Assembly: GCF_038624605.1 (NCBI RefSeq)
Contig: NZ_CP152020.1
Coordinates: 2,535,312-2,599,311, forward strand
DNA length: 64,000 bases
Reading direction: 5' to 3'
Source: Psychrobacillus sp. FSL K6-4046
GTDB lineage: Bacteria > Bacillota > Bacilli > Bacillales_A > Planococcaceae
Positions 1-9,587 of this stretch are shown piece after piece (the first letter of the stretch is position 1; every line of letters begins with the position of its first letter). Under the pieces are notes generated by a model. It was not told the DNA's origin, ran no database searches, and saw only the letters and a program-made list of their open reading frames with translations. The translations under genes were made by a program, and so were the position numbers.

Positions 1-618
1 TTCAACTGAAGGAGAAGATTTAATAACATCTCCCATTTTTTCAAGTAGCTCAAAAACCATATACACGCGGGCAGCTTTAAGCAAGCAATCTTCTCGAAGT
101 TTGATAGATATCTCATATGAAAAATAATTTTGTTCTGCAGATTGCTGTATGACAGTCATTTCATAATCGTCATAAGTTAAGTAATTTTCTAGCGAGGTTG
201 AAGAAACATTATTTACAACAGTAGCAGCAACTTCTATTTCCCCGGTTTCAATCTCATGAAGCTTTCTTACAGTCTCTTCTACATTCAGTTTTCCATCTCC
301 GCCTTCAGCAATGTTAAAGACCATTTCTTCTAGCTGGTCCACCGCTACGAAAACTACGTCAAGAAGCTCTGGAGTAACATTTAAACGGCTATTTCGAATT
401 TCGTCTAGAACATTCTCCATCTTATGAGTAAGATTAGCTATGTCCTCGTAACCCATTGTTGCAGACATACCTTTTAATGTGTGAGCAGAACGAAATACTT
501 CATTAACAATAGAAAGATCCTGGGGATTTTTCTCTAGTTCTAGTAAATGATCATTACATGCCTGTAAATGCTCCTTACTTTCTTCTATAAACATCTCTAA
601 ATATTGATTGATATCCAT
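1..618 (-). CDS. cheA: Chemotaxis histidine kinase CheA, N-terminal part (runs off the window)
   Basis: This is the first 206 codons of the CheA sensor kinase, which phosphorylates CheY and CheB in response to chemoreceptor signals. The translated start begins MDINQYLEMF, and an HPt domain follows with the phospho-accepting histidine at H46 in the motif SAHTLKGMSA. H46 is also the phosphorylation site of B. subtilis CheA. The visible part covers the HPt domain and the start of the linker/P2 region; the dimerization, ATPase and CheW-binding domains lie beyond the left edge. It follows cheB by 15 bases and is the last visible gene of the fla/che operon. The reading frame is open to base 1. Confidence 0.96.
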   Translation of the reverse strand, partial: MDINQYLEMFIEESKEHLQACNDHLLELEKNPQDLSIVNEVFRSAHTLKGMSATMGYEDIANLTHKMENVLDEIRNSRLNVTPELLDVVFVAVDQLEEMVFNIAEGGDGKLNVEETVRKLHEIETGEIEVAATVVNNVSSTSLENYLTYDDYEMTVIQQSAEQNYFSYEISIKLREDCLLKAARVYMVFELLEKMGDVIKSSPSVE

Positions 619-633
619 GAACTTAACTCCCCT

Positions 634-1701
634 TTAAGGTAAATACCGTGTGATTGTGTTTGCAATTCTCTCTAAATCTACCACTTCATTCACTAATTTT
701 GTTTCTACCGCTGCTTTAGGCATGCCATAAACAATACATGTATTCGAGGATTCAGCAATTGTTACTACGTTACCAGCCTCAACTAACCGCTTCAGGCCTT
801 TAGAGCCGTCCGAACCCATACCAGTCATAATGATTACGATTTTATCAAAGTCATTATAGCTGCTATTGTCTTCCAATAGAACGTCCACAGACGGTCTATG
901 TCCTCCTCTAGGAGGCTCTACATCATCAAGTTTTATCGTATAAGCCGTTCCTACTTTTTTTATGCGCATATGATATCCACCTGGAGCTATATAAGCATGT
1001 CCATTCCTAATAATATCTCCTTCACTTGCTTCCTTTACCTCTATCTCGGATAGTTGGTTTAAACGATCCGCAAGTGATTTAGTAAACCCAGGAGGCATAT
1101 GCTGAACTATTAAAACAGGAGCCTTTAAATCCCCTGGTAAACTGGGTAGAACCTCTTGTAAAGCTCGTGGTCCCCCTGTAGAAGTACCGATCAATACCAT
1201 CTTTTTTTTGTTTAGCAACCTATGTGTAACAGATTGGTTCATCACTACCTTTGGCTCTTCTCTTGTTGGTAGTTGTAATTTTTTTAATTTACTTATAGTG
1301 ATTTTTGAAGCATGTTCTACTTTTTCTACTAATTCATCTTTAATCTTATGTAAATCTAAAGATATGGTGCCACTAGGTTTAGCTACAAAGTCTACTGCAC
1401 CATATTCCATAGCTAGTAAAGTACTTTCCGTACCCCGTTGCGTGGTACTAGAAAGCATAATGATTGGAACAGGCGAATCAATCATTATTTGTTTTAGGGC
1501 TTCTATTCCATTCATCTCTGGCATTTCTACATCCATCGTAATAACATCAGGACGTAGTGTTTTAATTTTTCTAAGGGCATCTGATCCATTTCGGGCTATA
1601 CCAACTACTTCAATTGTTTTGTTTTCCTTAAAAAAGTCTCCGATTAATTTACGCATAAAAGCTGAATCATCCACGATAAGTAATTTTTTCTTTGGTTCCA
1701 T
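634..1701 (-). CDS. cheB: Protein-glutamate methylesterase/glutaminase CheB
   Basis: CheB removes methyl groups from, and deamidates, chemoreceptors during adaptation. The 355-residue protein has an N-terminal receiver domain (about 1-125) with acidic residues D11/D12 and phospho-acceptor D57. A linker follows, then a C-terminal esterase domain with the GTSTGG motif (catalytic serine near residue 174), H201 and the aspartate-containing TGMGSDG motif. Both domains have normal length, so it looks intact. An AAAGGAGG ribosome binding site lies inside the last codons of flhG, suggesting coupled translation. The order flhG-cheB-cheA matches B. subtilis. Confidence 0.96.
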   Translation of the reverse strand: MEPKKKLLIVDDSAFMRKLIGDFFKENKTIEVVGIARNGSDALRKIKTLRPDVITMDVEMPEMNGIEALKQIMIDSPVPIIMLSSTTQRGTESTLLAMEYGAVDFVAKPSGTISLDLHKIKDELVEKVEHASKITISKLKKLQLPTREEPKVVMNQSVTHRLLNKKKMVLIGTSTGGPRALQEVLPSLPGDLKAPVLIVQHMPPGFTKSLADRLNQLSEIEVKEASEGDIIRNGHAYIAPGGYHMRIKKVGTAYTIKLDDVEPPRGGHRPSVDVLLEDNSSYNDFDKIVIIMTGMGSDGSKGLKRLVEAGNVVTIAESSNTCIVYGMPKAAVETKLVNEVVDLERIANTITRYLP

Positions 1702-1702
1702 C

Positions 1703-2569
1703 CTACTTACCGCCTCCTTTAAATAAGCTTTTCAATTTATCAATAAACTTACTCGGATTAGACGGAACTGCTACCAACTGTTCTTCTGTAAACTTGCTAA
1801 CAATAGAGGAAAGCTTTTTAGAGATTTCACTTTGCGGATACAAAATGGAAAAAGGTACTTGCTGTTGGACTGCTTTACGTACTGTGGGATCCTCTGGTAA
1901 GCTCCCTAGAACAACAACATCCTTCGAAAGGAATTTGGACATAGCCAACTTCAATCTAGCCGTAGTATCTTCACCCTCTTCTTTTGAGAAAGCTCGATTG
2001 CATAATAGAAAGAAGCTTTTCTGTGGATCTTTAAGATATATATATTTCATCATAGAGTAGGCATCAGTGATTGATGTAGGCTCAGCCGTTGTTATGACGA
2101 TAATGTCATCTAATGCAACTAACAAGTCTAATGTTTGAGATGTTGCCCCAGCACCCATATCGAAAATAATATAATCATAGGACTTTTGAAGGAATTCAAA
2201 CGCTTCAATTAGCCTTTCAAACATACTGTCCGACCACTCTAAGACTCCATTTAGCCCTGAACCTCCAGATATATATTTCAGTCCGTTTGGTCCATCAAAC
2301 ATGACACTTTCTAATAATTTTTCTCCCACTAAATAATCTTTTAAATTATGAGGCGCTGATTTTCCAAGTAAAATGTGAATATTACCCATTCCAATGTCCA
2401 TATCGATTAAGACTACTTTTTTCCCTTGCGCACTTAGCATCGATGTGAAGTTTGTAGAAAAATTACTTTTCCCTACGCCCCCCTTTCCGCTAACTACTGC
2501 AATTGAACGGCCTAACTGACTATGATTGCGAAGCATTCTCAATCGTAATTCCTCAGCTTGATCTCTCAT
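1703..2569 (-). CDS. flhG: MinD-like ATPase FlhG (YlxH)
   Basis: FlhG is a ParA/MinD-family ATPase that works with FlhF to control flagellar placement and number and interacts with C-ring components. The 288-residue protein has the deviant Walker A motif SGKGGVGKS near residues 27-35, the MinD-type switch region VLIDMDIGMGN, and YIIFDMGAGA as Walker B. The N-terminal stretch RDQAEELR resembles the FlhG activator segment that stimulates FlhF GTPase activity (family knowledge). It overlaps the end of flhF by 17 bases and precedes cheB by one base, so it is tightly coupled within the operon. Confidence 0.94.
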   Translation of the reverse strand: MRDQAEELRLRMLRNHSQLGRSIAVVSGKGGVGKSNFSTNFTSMLSAQGKKVVLIDMDIGMGNIHILLGKSAPHNLKDYLVGEKLLESVMFDGPNGLKYISGGSGLNGVLEWSDSMFERLIEAFEFLQKSYDYIIFDMGAGATSQTLDLLVALDDIIVITTAEPTSITDAYSMMKYIYLKDPQKSFFLLCNRAFSKEEGEDTTARLKLAMSKFLSKDVVVLGSLPEDPTVRKAVQQQVPFSILYPQSEISKKLSSIVSKFTEEQLVAVPSNPSKFIDKLKSLFKGGGK

Positions 2570-3653
2570 TATGAATCCCCTTTAATAGCAACTCGACTAT
2601 TCCATCTTGACTAGCCTCTACAATATCTTCCGGTACTTCTTGCCCATCTGTATAGTAAGCAAGTCCCTTGTTATATTTAACCATTAAATTAATCATCGAG
2701 CCAATAGAATTTGTTTCATCGATTTTAGTAAATATCAGTTTTTCAATTGGAAACTCTGTAAATTGCTCTATTATTACTTCCATATCTCTTTCTTTAGAGG
2801 TAGAAGAGAGTACAAGAAAAGTTTCCGTGTTGTCCTTAAAATCGATTAACTTTTGTAAGTCCTCTACAAATTTAACTTCTTTATAGTTTCTACCTGCCGT
2901 ATCGATAAAGACCAGGTCCAATTTCTCAAATTGATGAACAGCTTGTTGGAAGTCTTTTTGACTGTAGACAATTTCAATAGGTGCCTGTAGAAGACCCGCA
3001 TATGTTTTTAATTGTTCTATTGCAGCAATGCGGTAAGTATCGGTTGTGATAAACCCTACTTTTTTCTTCTTTTCAAGAACTGCACGAGCGGCCATTTTTG
3101 CTATCGTCGTTGTTTTACCAACACCCGTGGGTCCTAGCACATTAATAAATTTTCTTTCGTAGGAGATTCCTCCAAATGAAAGATCACTCAGGAGATTATT
3201 TAAATAGTTTTTTGTGAAATCTAATTGTTCTTCAATCGTTGTTTTACCATGCACAAAAAGCTCATCACTTACTCGCGTGATAAGCTCCTCTGCTAGTTCC
3301 TGTTGCTTAAGGTGGTGAATAAGTGTATGAAGTTCTTCCGAATATTGTTGTTCCAACTGTGGACGTTGAATCGATTTAACCATATTCTTTATATCTTCTA
3401 ATTCTTTTTTTATCTCTGAAGTTTGATTAGAATCTGAATCAATCTGAACAGTCGGTAAATTTGGTGTTTTATTTGGAAGCTCTATACTATCCATTCCAGC
3501 TAAAACCTCAATAGATTTCTTTTTAAACATTCCTAGAAAACCCTTTGAGTATACAACCTTAGAACTTAGAATTACTGCTTCGTCTCCTAATTCCTTACGA
3601 ATAGCCTTCATTGCTTCAGGCATAGTGGCTGCGATATATTTTTTCATTTTCAT
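2553..3653 (-). CDS. flhF: SRP-type flagellar GTPase FlhF
   Basis: FlhF is the third SRP-family GTPase beside Ffh and FtsY and helps position the flagellar base. The 366-residue protein has a basic N-terminal B domain, a helical N region and a C-terminal G domain with P-loop GPTGVGKT at residues 174-181 and a DTAGR motif near 252. The start MKMKKYIAA aligns with B. subtilis FlhF (MKIKKF...). Its start overlaps the flhA stop and its end overlaps flhG. All three SRP GTPases of the cell are present in this window. Confidence 0.94.
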   Translation of the reverse strand: MKMKKYIAATMPEAMKAIRKELGDEAVILSSKVVYSKGFLGMFKKKSIEVLAGMDSIELPNKTPNLPTVQIDSDSNQTSEIKKELEDIKNMVKSIQRPQLEQQYSEELHTLIHHLKQQELAEELITRVSDELFVHGKTTIEEQLDFTKNYLNNLLSDLSFGGISYERKFINVLGPTGVGKTTTIAKMAARAVLEKKKKVGFITTDTYRIAAIEQLKTYAGLLQAPIEIVYSQKDFQQAVHQFEKLDLVFIDTAGRNYKEVKFVEDLQKLIDFKDNTETFLVLSSTSKERDMEVIIEQFTEFPIEKLIFTKIDETNSIGSMINLMVKYNKGLAYYTDGQEVPEDIVEASQDGIVELLLKGIHNERSS

Positions 3654-5683
3654 TCAACATTCACCACCCCAACGCTTTGTACCTCAATAGATGATTCTAG
3701 CTCGTTATATGAAAGAATCGGGATTTGAGGGAAATATCTTTCGGTCATTTGTCTTAAGTACATTCTTACTGCTGGTGAACATAATATTATCGGAGACTGC
3801 TCCATCAGAGAAGCTCGTTCCACCTCTCTTGCCATAGATTCCAATATAGCTTGCGAATCAGTAGGATCAATTGAAAGGTAGTTACCATGCTCAGTTTGTT
3901 GAATACTATCAGCAACCATTTTCTCTACTCTACCAGACACCGTTAAAACTTTGAGCGTATTACTGTTCCCAGCATATTGAGAAGTTATTTGTTTTGCTAA
4001 AGCTTGTCTAGTGTATTCAGTTAATATATCGACATCGGATGTCATTTTTGAATAATCTGCAAGTGTTTCGAAAATAATTGGCAAGTTTCTGATTGAAACA
4101 TGCTCTCTTAGTAAGTTTCCTAGTACCTTTTGAATCTCTCCTATCGTCATCGGAGTTGGAGTCAATTCGTCCACTAGAATTGGAGATGTTTCACGAATAT
4201 GATCAATGAGCTGTTTCGTCTCTTGTCTACCAAGTAACTCATGGGCATGGTTTCTGATGATTTCTGTCATATGAGTAGAAACAACGCTAGGTGGGTCTAC
4301 GACTGTATATCCCATAATCTCTGCTTCTTCCTTGACCGCTTCAGATATCCATTTAGCCGGCAATCCAAAAGAAGGTTCAATCGTGTCAATCCCTTCGATC
4401 GTATCGTCATCTCCAGGGCTCATAGCAAGATAGTGATCTAATAGCAATTCCCCTCGAGCCATTTCATTTCCTTTTATTTTAATCCGATACTCATTTGGCT
4501 GAAGTTGAATATTATCACGTATCCGTACTACCGGAATGACTATACCGAGCTCTAACGCCAGCTGTCTGCGAATCATTACTACACGATCAAGTAAATCTCC
4601 ACCTTGTGCTGTATCAACAAGTGGTATTAAGCCGTAGCCAAATTCAAATTCTATTGGGTCTACGTTTAATAGATTAATAACATTCTCAGGGCTCTTCATA
4701 TTATCGGTAGCTGCTTCCTCCTGGAACTCCTCTAGTTCTTCCGGATCCTCTTTTTCAGTTTTACCCATCATGTAAGCACCAATAACTAAAATAGCTGAGA
4801 TAGGAAAAGTAAGAATCACTCCTATAGGGGTCACAATCCCCAGAAGTGCAATTGAGGCAGCTGCTACATAAAGTAGCTTAGGCTGACTTAATAGCTGACC
4901 TGTAATATCTCCACCTAAATTACCTTTAGATGCAGCTCTTGTAACAACAATCCCTGTAGCAGTCGATATTAGTAAAGCCGGAATTTGGGACACAAGTCCA
5001 TCTCCAACAGTCATTGTGGAGAATAAAACTGCAGCCTCACCAAAAGGTAGTTCAAACTGAACTACACCAATGATAATACCAAATAGTAAGTTAATAATTA
5101 CGATAATGATACCAGCGATCGCATCACCCTTTACGAATTTGGTTGCACCATCCATCGCACCATAAAAGTCGGCTTCTCCACTTACCTTTTCACGTCTCTC
5201 TCTTGCTTCCTTTTCCGAAATCATTCCGGCATTTAAGTCAGCGTCAATACTCATTTGTTTACCAGGCATGGCATCCAAGGTAAAACGGGCAGCAACCTCT
5301 GATACACGTTCCGCTCCCTTAGTGATTACGATAAATTGGATTATAACTAAAATTGCAAAAACTACTAACCCAACTAACATATTCCCGCCTGTAACAAATG
5401 TTCCAAACGTTTCTACTACTTTCCCCGCATCCCCTTCAGCTAAAATCGCGCGTGTAGTGGAAACATTAAGCGCAAGTCTAAATAAGGTTACTAATAATAA
5501 TAATGTTGGGAAGACAGAAAATTGTAATGCCTCTTGCATATTCATTGCCGTCATTAAAATTAAAAGAGCAATAGTAATATTAACAATGATTAGAAAACTC
5601 AATAACCAATGAGGAAGAGGTATCACGAGCATAGCCACAATAGAAATTACTGCTGCTAAAACGGATATATCGCGGACTTGCAT
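3650..5683 (-). CDS. flhA: Flagellar export gate protein FlhA
   Basis: FlhA is the large gate subunit of the flagellar type III export apparatus. About eight membrane segments occupy residues 1-310, followed by a cytoplasmic domain that forms a nonameric ring binding substrate-chaperone complexes. The conserved region between membrane segments (ERVSEVAARFTLDAMPGKQM) is visible. I chose the ATG giving MQVRDIS, which has GAGGTG about 8 bases upstream. It yields 677 residues, which as I recall equals B. subtilis FlhA. A TTG five codons earlier would extend it to 682. It follows flhB by 18 bases. Confidence 0.95.
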   Translation of the reverse strand: MQVRDISVLAAVISIVAMLVIPLPHWLLSFLIIVNITIALLILMTAMNMQEALQFSVFPTLLLLVTLFRLALNVSTTRAILAEGDAGKVVETFGTFVTGGNMLVGLVVFAILVIIQFIVITKGAERVSEVAARFTLDAMPGKQMSIDADLNAGMISEKEARERREKVSGEADFYGAMDGATKFVKGDAIAGIIIVIINLLFGIIIGVVQFELPFGEAAVLFSTMTVGDGLVSQIPALLISTATGIVVTRAASKGNLGGDITGQLLSQPKLLYVAAASIALLGIVTPIGVILTFPISAILVIGAYMMGKTEKEDPEELEEFQEEAATDNMKSPENVINLLNVDPIEFEFGYGLIPLVDTAQGGDLLDRVVMIRRQLALELGIVIPVVRIRDNIQLQPNEYRIKIKGNEMARGELLLDHYLAMSPGDDDTIEGIDTIEPSFGLPAKWISEAVKEEAEIMGYTVVDPPSVVSTHMTEIIRNHAHELLGRQETKQLIDHIRETSPILVDELTPTPMTIGEIQKVLGNLLREHVSIRNLPIIFETLADYSKMTSDVDILTEYTRQALAKQITSQYAGNSNTLKVLTVSGRVEKMVADSIQQTEHGNYLSIDPTDSQAILESMAREVERASLMEQSPIILCSPAVRMYLRQMTERYFPQIPILSYNELESSIEVQSVGVVNVE

Positions 5684-5701
5684 ATACTTCCACCTCAATC
5701 T

Positions 5702-6787
5702 TTAAATTTTTTGTTTAATGCGATACACATAAGCTAATACCTCAGCTACCGCCTTAAAGAATTCATCGGGAATTCGTTGACCAATTTCAACCTGGTCATA
5801 CATCCCTCTAGCCAGTGGCCGATTTTCAACCATTACCACGTCATTTTCCTTAGCAATCATTTTAATCTTTTGAGCAACGTAATCTGCACCTTTGGCCACT
5901 ACGATTGGGGCTTCCATTGATTGGTCATCGTACTTTAGTGCAATAGCATAATGAGTAGGATTCGTAATGACAACATCAGCTGTAGGAATTTCCTGCATCA
6001 TTCGACGCATGGCCATTTCTCTTTGTCTCTGTCGAATACGTGATTTAATAATAGGATCTCCTTCTGAGTTCTTATGTTCGTCCTTTATATCCTGCTTAGA
6101 CATCTTCAAATTTTTCTCGTAATCAAAACGCTGATAGAAGAAATCTAAGATCGATATAAACAACAAGACAAGGGAAGCGACAATACCCATCATCCCTGTG
6201 AGCCAGCCTATCGTTGATAAGGTGTCCCAAGCAGTTTTGAAGGACAAAGAGAGTACTTGCTCAAGGTTCATCCATAAAATCATCGTTGTAACAGATCCTA
6301 TAAATGTAATCTTAAGAATGGATTTTAATAGTTCAATGACCGCCCTCATCGAGAAGATTCGCTTAAGTCCCTTTATCGGATCTATTTTCTTCAAATCAAA
6401 TTTCAAAGGCTCCGTCGTAAAGAGCAAGCCAAACTGAAAGAAATTTGCAGCAACAGCAGCAACTACCGCTACTAACATGATAGGAAGCAAAATCATAGCC
6501 ATTTCCATTAGCATATCCTTATAAATCTCAATGGCTATGGGGATGGAAATTGAATCCATTAACATATACTTTGTAAAAGTAACATTGAAGAAAGTAAAAA
6601 TCTCATTTCGTAAAAAACCTGCAAAGAAAAACATAAAGACGAATACTGCTAGTAACACAATGGCACTTGTAACATCCTGACTTTTTAGCACTTGTCCTTT
6701 TTTTCGAGAATCCTGTCTTTTTTTAGGAGTAGCCTTTTCTGTCTTTTCTCCTGCGAAGTACTGTAAATCCAATCGGAGCATTAACAT
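5702..6787 (-). CDS. flhB: Flagellar export switch protein FlhB
   Basis: FlhB is the export-gate subunit that switches substrate specificity from rod/hook to filament proteins when the hook is complete. It has four membrane segments in roughly residues 35-220 and a cytoplasmic domain with the autocleavage motif NPTH at about 276-279. The ATG giving MLMLRLDLQYFAGEKTEKA is preferred because AGGTGG lies 8 bases upstream and the N-terminus then matches B. subtilis FlhB. The start sits right after the fliR stop. Its C-terminal domain has a stand-alone homologue in this window at 33761-34042. Confidence 0.95.
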   Translation of the reverse strand: MLMLRLDLQYFAGEKTEKATPKKRQDSRKKGQVLKSQDVTSAIVLLAVFVFMFFFAGFLRNEIFTFFNVTFTKYMLMDSISIPIAIEIYKDMLMEMAMILLPIMLVAVVAAVAANFFQFGLLFTTEPLKFDLKKIDPIKGLKRIFSMRAVIELLKSILKITFIGSVTTMILWMNLEQVLSLSFKTAWDTLSTIGWLTGMMGIVASLVLLFISILDFFYQRFDYEKNLKMSKQDIKDEHKNSEGDPIIKSRIRQRQREMAMRRMMQEIPTADVVITNPTHYAIALKYDDQSMEAPIVVAKGADYVAQKIKMIAKENDVVMVENRPLARGMYDQVEIGQRIPDEFFKAVAEVLAYVYRIKQKI

Positions 6788-6788
6788 A

Positions 6789-7565
6789 TTAGCCACCACC
6801 TAAAATTATCATTAAATCTCGCATAGCGATGATCATCATCTCGAATACTTTTTGCATAACAGCCAGTAAGACTCCCATCATGACTAATAACACGATAAAC
6901 GTAACCCCAATTTTTATAGGGAATCCCACTACAAAAATATTTAACTGAGGAACTGTACGAGCTGTTATTCCTAACGCGATATCCACTAGAAATAGAGTCG
7001 CCACGATAGGAATAGACATCTGGAAGGCAACTGCAAAAACTCCCGCAAATGTTTTCATAATGAATTCCACATAATTTTCTTGTCCAAAAGCAAGCCAAGT
7101 CGTTTCCATAGGGATAAACTGATAGCTATAAAAAATTCCATCTAAGAGCAAATGATGACCATTTAAAGCTAACAGTAATAAAAGTGCAATAATATTTAAA
7201 AATTGTCCTATCAACGGACTTTGCGCTCCAGTTTGAGGGTCTATTACATTGGCAATTGCAAACCCCATTTGGAAGTCGATAAATCCGCCAGCAATTTGAA
7301 TTGCAGAAAGAATGATATAGGCTAGTAACCCTACAAATAAGCCTACCATTACTTCCTTGATGATTAATAATATGTATTCTCCGTTAATTTCAAAAGGACT
7401 CACATCCATCGTGTAATACATCATCCAAGAGAGAATCACGGCAAAGGCAATTTTGTGTGTAGCTGGAATAGTACGATGTGAAAACAGTGGCAATGTAATC
7501 ATGAACGCTGAAACTCTAGCAATAATTAATAGTAATACAGTTAGTCTAGGTATGATCTCTTCCAT
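6789..7565 (-). CDS. fliR: Flagellar export gate protein FliR
   Basis: FliR is a membrane subunit of the export gate that assembles with FliP and FliQ into the helical protein channel. The product is very hydrophobic with several membrane segments and contains the family stretch LPLFSHRTIPATHK. The ATG giving MEEIIPRLTV was chosen because it places the conserved arginine at residue 17 as in B. subtilis FliR; length is then 258 residues. This ATG has no clear ribosome binding site and lies 4 bases after the fliQ stop, so translation is probably coupled to fliQ. A TTG four codons upstream is an alternative. Confidence 0.93.
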   Translation of the reverse strand: MEEIIPRLTVLLLIIARVSAFMITLPLFSHRTIPATHKIAFAVILSWMMYYTMDVSPFEINGEYILLIIKEVMVGLFVGLLAYIILSAIQIAGGFIDFQMGFAIANVIDPQTGAQSPLIGQFLNIIALLLLLALNGHHLLLDGIFYSYQFIPMETTWLAFGQENYVEFIMKTFAGVFAVAFQMSIPIVATLFLVDIALGITARTVPQLNIFVVGFPIKIGVTFIVLLVMMGVLLAVMQKVFEMMIIAMRDLMIILGGG

Positions 7566-7569
7566 TGAA

Positions 7570-7839
7570 CTAACCAATATATCTCACTAAGTTTTCAAAA
7601 ATATCTGCAGCATAGGAGGTCACTTGTGATAGCATCCATGGTCCAAAAAAGACGATAGCCACTAAAACTGCAATAATTTTAGGAACAAATGCAAGAGTCT
7701 GCTCTTGAATTTGTGTTGTTGCTTGAAAGATAGACACTGCAAGACCTGTTATTAAAGCCACTAACAAAAGAGGACCTGATGCAAGAAGAATGACCCAAAT
7801 GGCTCTTTCTGCAATTGATATTACCATTTCATTACTCAA
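7570..7839 (-). CDS. fliQ: Flagellar export gate protein FliQ
   Basis: FliQ is the small 89-residue export-gate subunit with two membrane helices, part of the FliPQR channel. The conserved core ALITGLAVSIFQATTQIQEQTL between the helices is present, and length is typical. It is 12 bases downstream of fliP and just upstream of fliR, the universal order fliP-fliQ-fliR. Confidence 0.95.
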   Translation of the reverse strand: MSNEMVISIAERAIWVILLASGPLLLVALITGLAVSIFQATTQIQEQTLAFVPKIIAVLVAIVFFGPWMLSQVTSYAADIFENLVRYIG

Positions 7840-7851
7840 TACAATCAGCTC

Positions 7852-8517
7852 CTAAAAACTTTGTAGGATGGACTTCATAACTAAATACCATCCGTCCACT
7901 AATACAAACAATAAAATTTTAAATGGTAAGGATATCATTACCGGTGGCAACATCATCATCCCCATCGACATCAGGACACTAGCCACAATCATGTCGATTA
8001 CTAAGAAAGGAATAAAGATCATAAAACCTATTTGAAAGGCTGTTTTAATTTCACTTAAAGCAAAAGCAGGTACCATTACTGTCAATGGAATATCATCAAT
8101 TGATTCTGGTCGCTCTGCTTCGGTATATCTTAAAAATAGTTCTAAATCCTTTTGCCTTGTATGCTCACTCATAAAATCCTTAAATGGTCCACTAGCATTT
8201 TCATAAGCCTGTTCCAACGTAATCTCTTCATCAAAGAGAGGAGTCAAGGCAGTTTCATTCACTTCCTGAAGTGTTGGTGCCATGATAAAAAACGTTAAGA
8301 ATAAGGCTAAACCAACTAATACTTGGTTAGGCGGCATTTGTTGGGTTGCTAAAGCTGTACGTACGAAAGACAAAATAATCATAATTCTAGCAAAGGAAGT
8401 CATTAATATTAAAATACTTGGTGCCAAAGATAAAACCGTTAGTAAAAGCATTAATTTGATAGAAGTGGAGACATTTGACGGATCACTGTCCGAGAAGAAT
8501 TGGACGAAATCATTCAT
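7852..8517 (-). CDS. fliP: Flagellar export gate protein FliP
   Basis: FliP forms the core pentamer of the export channel. The 221-residue protein contains the family signatures MTSFARIMIILSFVRTAL and PPNQVLVGLALFLTFFIM, a loop and two more C-terminal membrane helices with the MGMMMLPPVMISLPFK motif. The N-terminus MNDFVQFFSDSD is not an evident cleavable signal peptide. It overlaps the end of fliO by 8 bases. Confidence 0.95.
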   Translation of the reverse strand: MNDFVQFFSDSDPSNVSTSIKLMLLLTVLSLAPSILILMTSFARIMIILSFVRTALATQQMPPNQVLVGLALFLTFFIMAPTLQEVNETALTPLFDEEITLEQAYENASGPFKDFMSEHTRQKDLELFLRYTEAERPESIDDIPLTVMVPAFALSEIKTAFQIGFMIFIPFLVIDMIVASVLMSMGMMMLPPVMISLPFKILLFVLVDGWYLVMKSILQSF

Positions 8518-9202
8518 TGTTTTTGCGCTCCTTTGTCTTCCAATCCTTTAATACTTCACTACGGTCTCTTTTTATATCTTCTAGCTTTTTTTGAAACGTT
8601 TCATTAAATGAAGGATTTTCGTTATTTTTTGCCTTATGAGTCTTGTTTTTTGTTAGTTTATTCATTAACTCCATAATATAAGGAAGCGTTTGAGCAGTTC
8701 CAAGCTTATCCTCATATAGTTTTGTTAACACTTCTATTTCTTGAGGATCTGTAATTTCTTTCAGTAAATTTATATTTTCTCCAATCCCTACTAAATAGAG
8801 AGAGTTGCCAATTTGCATTAACTGAATTGACTTGCCTTGTCCAACCCCAACTCCTCCAAGATTATGGATGAGCTGGTTATGCTGAAAGCTTCTATTTCGT
8901 TTATTTAAAAAGCGTAATAACCCATACAACAAAGCAATGACAAATAACAAGGCAAAAATCATTTTAATGTAATCCCAGGCTGTAATAGATACTCCACTTG
9001 AACTTGCTTCTTGTGGAGTATTCTTTTCTTGTTCAACTGGTGTATTACTATCGGTTTCTTTAGATGGATCAGAGTCGTTCTTTTCTCGTTCTAAATAATC
9101 CTTAATACTTTCATTTGAATCTACAGATGCCTCAGTACCTAACGGAAAAGATATCAATAGAAAACATGCCATACAAATATTTAGGTAAAGCTTCCACATC
9201 AT
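8510..9202 (-). CDS. fliO: Flagellar biosynthesis protein FliO (FliZ of B. subtilis)
   Basis: FliO helps assemble FliP into the export gate. The 230-residue protein has an N-terminal signal-like hydrophobic segment (about residues 4-25), a low-complexity acidic region rich in S, E and P, a transmembrane helix near 75-100 (WDYIKMIFALLFVIALLYGLL), and a cytoplasmic tail with the GVGQGKSIQLMQIG FliO-domain motif. It lies between cheY and fliP, as in B. subtilis. Its ribosome binding site is weak (AGGG), so translation may depend on coupling to cheY, which ends 3 bases upstream. Confidence 0.92.
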   Translation of the reverse strand: MMWKLYLNICMACFLLISFPLGTEASVDSNESIKDYLEREKNDSDPSKETDSNTPVEQEKNTPQEASSSGVSITAWDYIKMIFALLFVIALLYGLLRFLNKRNRSFQHNQLIHNLGGVGVGQGKSIQLMQIGNSLYLVGIGENINLLKEITDPQEIEVLTKLYEDKLGTAQTLPYIMELMNKLTKNKTHKAKNNENPSFNETFQKKLEDIKRDRSEVLKDWKTKERKNNE

Positions 9203-9205
9203 TTC

Positions 9206-9568
9206 TTACCCTATCGCTTTAGAGATTGCTTCAATTACTCGGTCAGCTTGGAATGGTTTTACGATAAAGTCATTTGCTCCTGCTTGAATGGCATCTATAA
9301 CCATAGCTTGTTGCCCCATGGCAGAACACATTATAATTGTTGCACTCGGATCTTTTTCTTTAATTTTTTTTAAAGCTTCGATACCGTCCATTTCGGGCAT
9401 CGTGATATCCATCGTCACTAAATCTGGTTTTAATTCAGCGTACTTTTCTACAGCTTGTACACCATCTGCCGCTTCACCTACTACTTCAAAACCATTTTTA
9501 GATAAAATATCTTTAATCATCATGCGCATGAACGCAGCATCGTCCACTATTAAAATTCTTTTCGACAT
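9206..9568 (-). CDS. cheY: Chemotaxis response regulator CheY
   Basis: CheY is the diffusible regulator that, when phosphorylated by CheA, binds the motor switch proteins FliM and FliY. It is a single 120-residue receiver domain with D9/D10, phospho-acceptor D54 in TMDITMPEMDG, and the conserved lysine K104 in VKPF. It lies between fliY and fliO, as in B. subtilis. Confidence 0.96.
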   Translation of the reverse strand: MSKRILIVDDAAFMRMMIKDILSKNGFEVVGEAADGVQAVEKYAELKPDLVTMDITMPEMDGIEALKKIKEKDPSATIIMCSAMGQQAMVIDAIQAGANDFIVKPFQADRVIEAISKAIG

Positions 9569-9587
9569 AATATGTCTCCTCCATTAC

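Noticed and set aside
1208-2060. Long plus-strand frames opposite cheB and flhG
   Set aside because: They are antisense to genes with clear motifs, have no family resemblance and no convincing ribosome binding sites. Similar shadows opposite other genes were also dropped.
6781-7098. Second minus-strand frame inside fliR
   Set aside because: It lies fully within fliR in another frame, with unusual composition and no homology.
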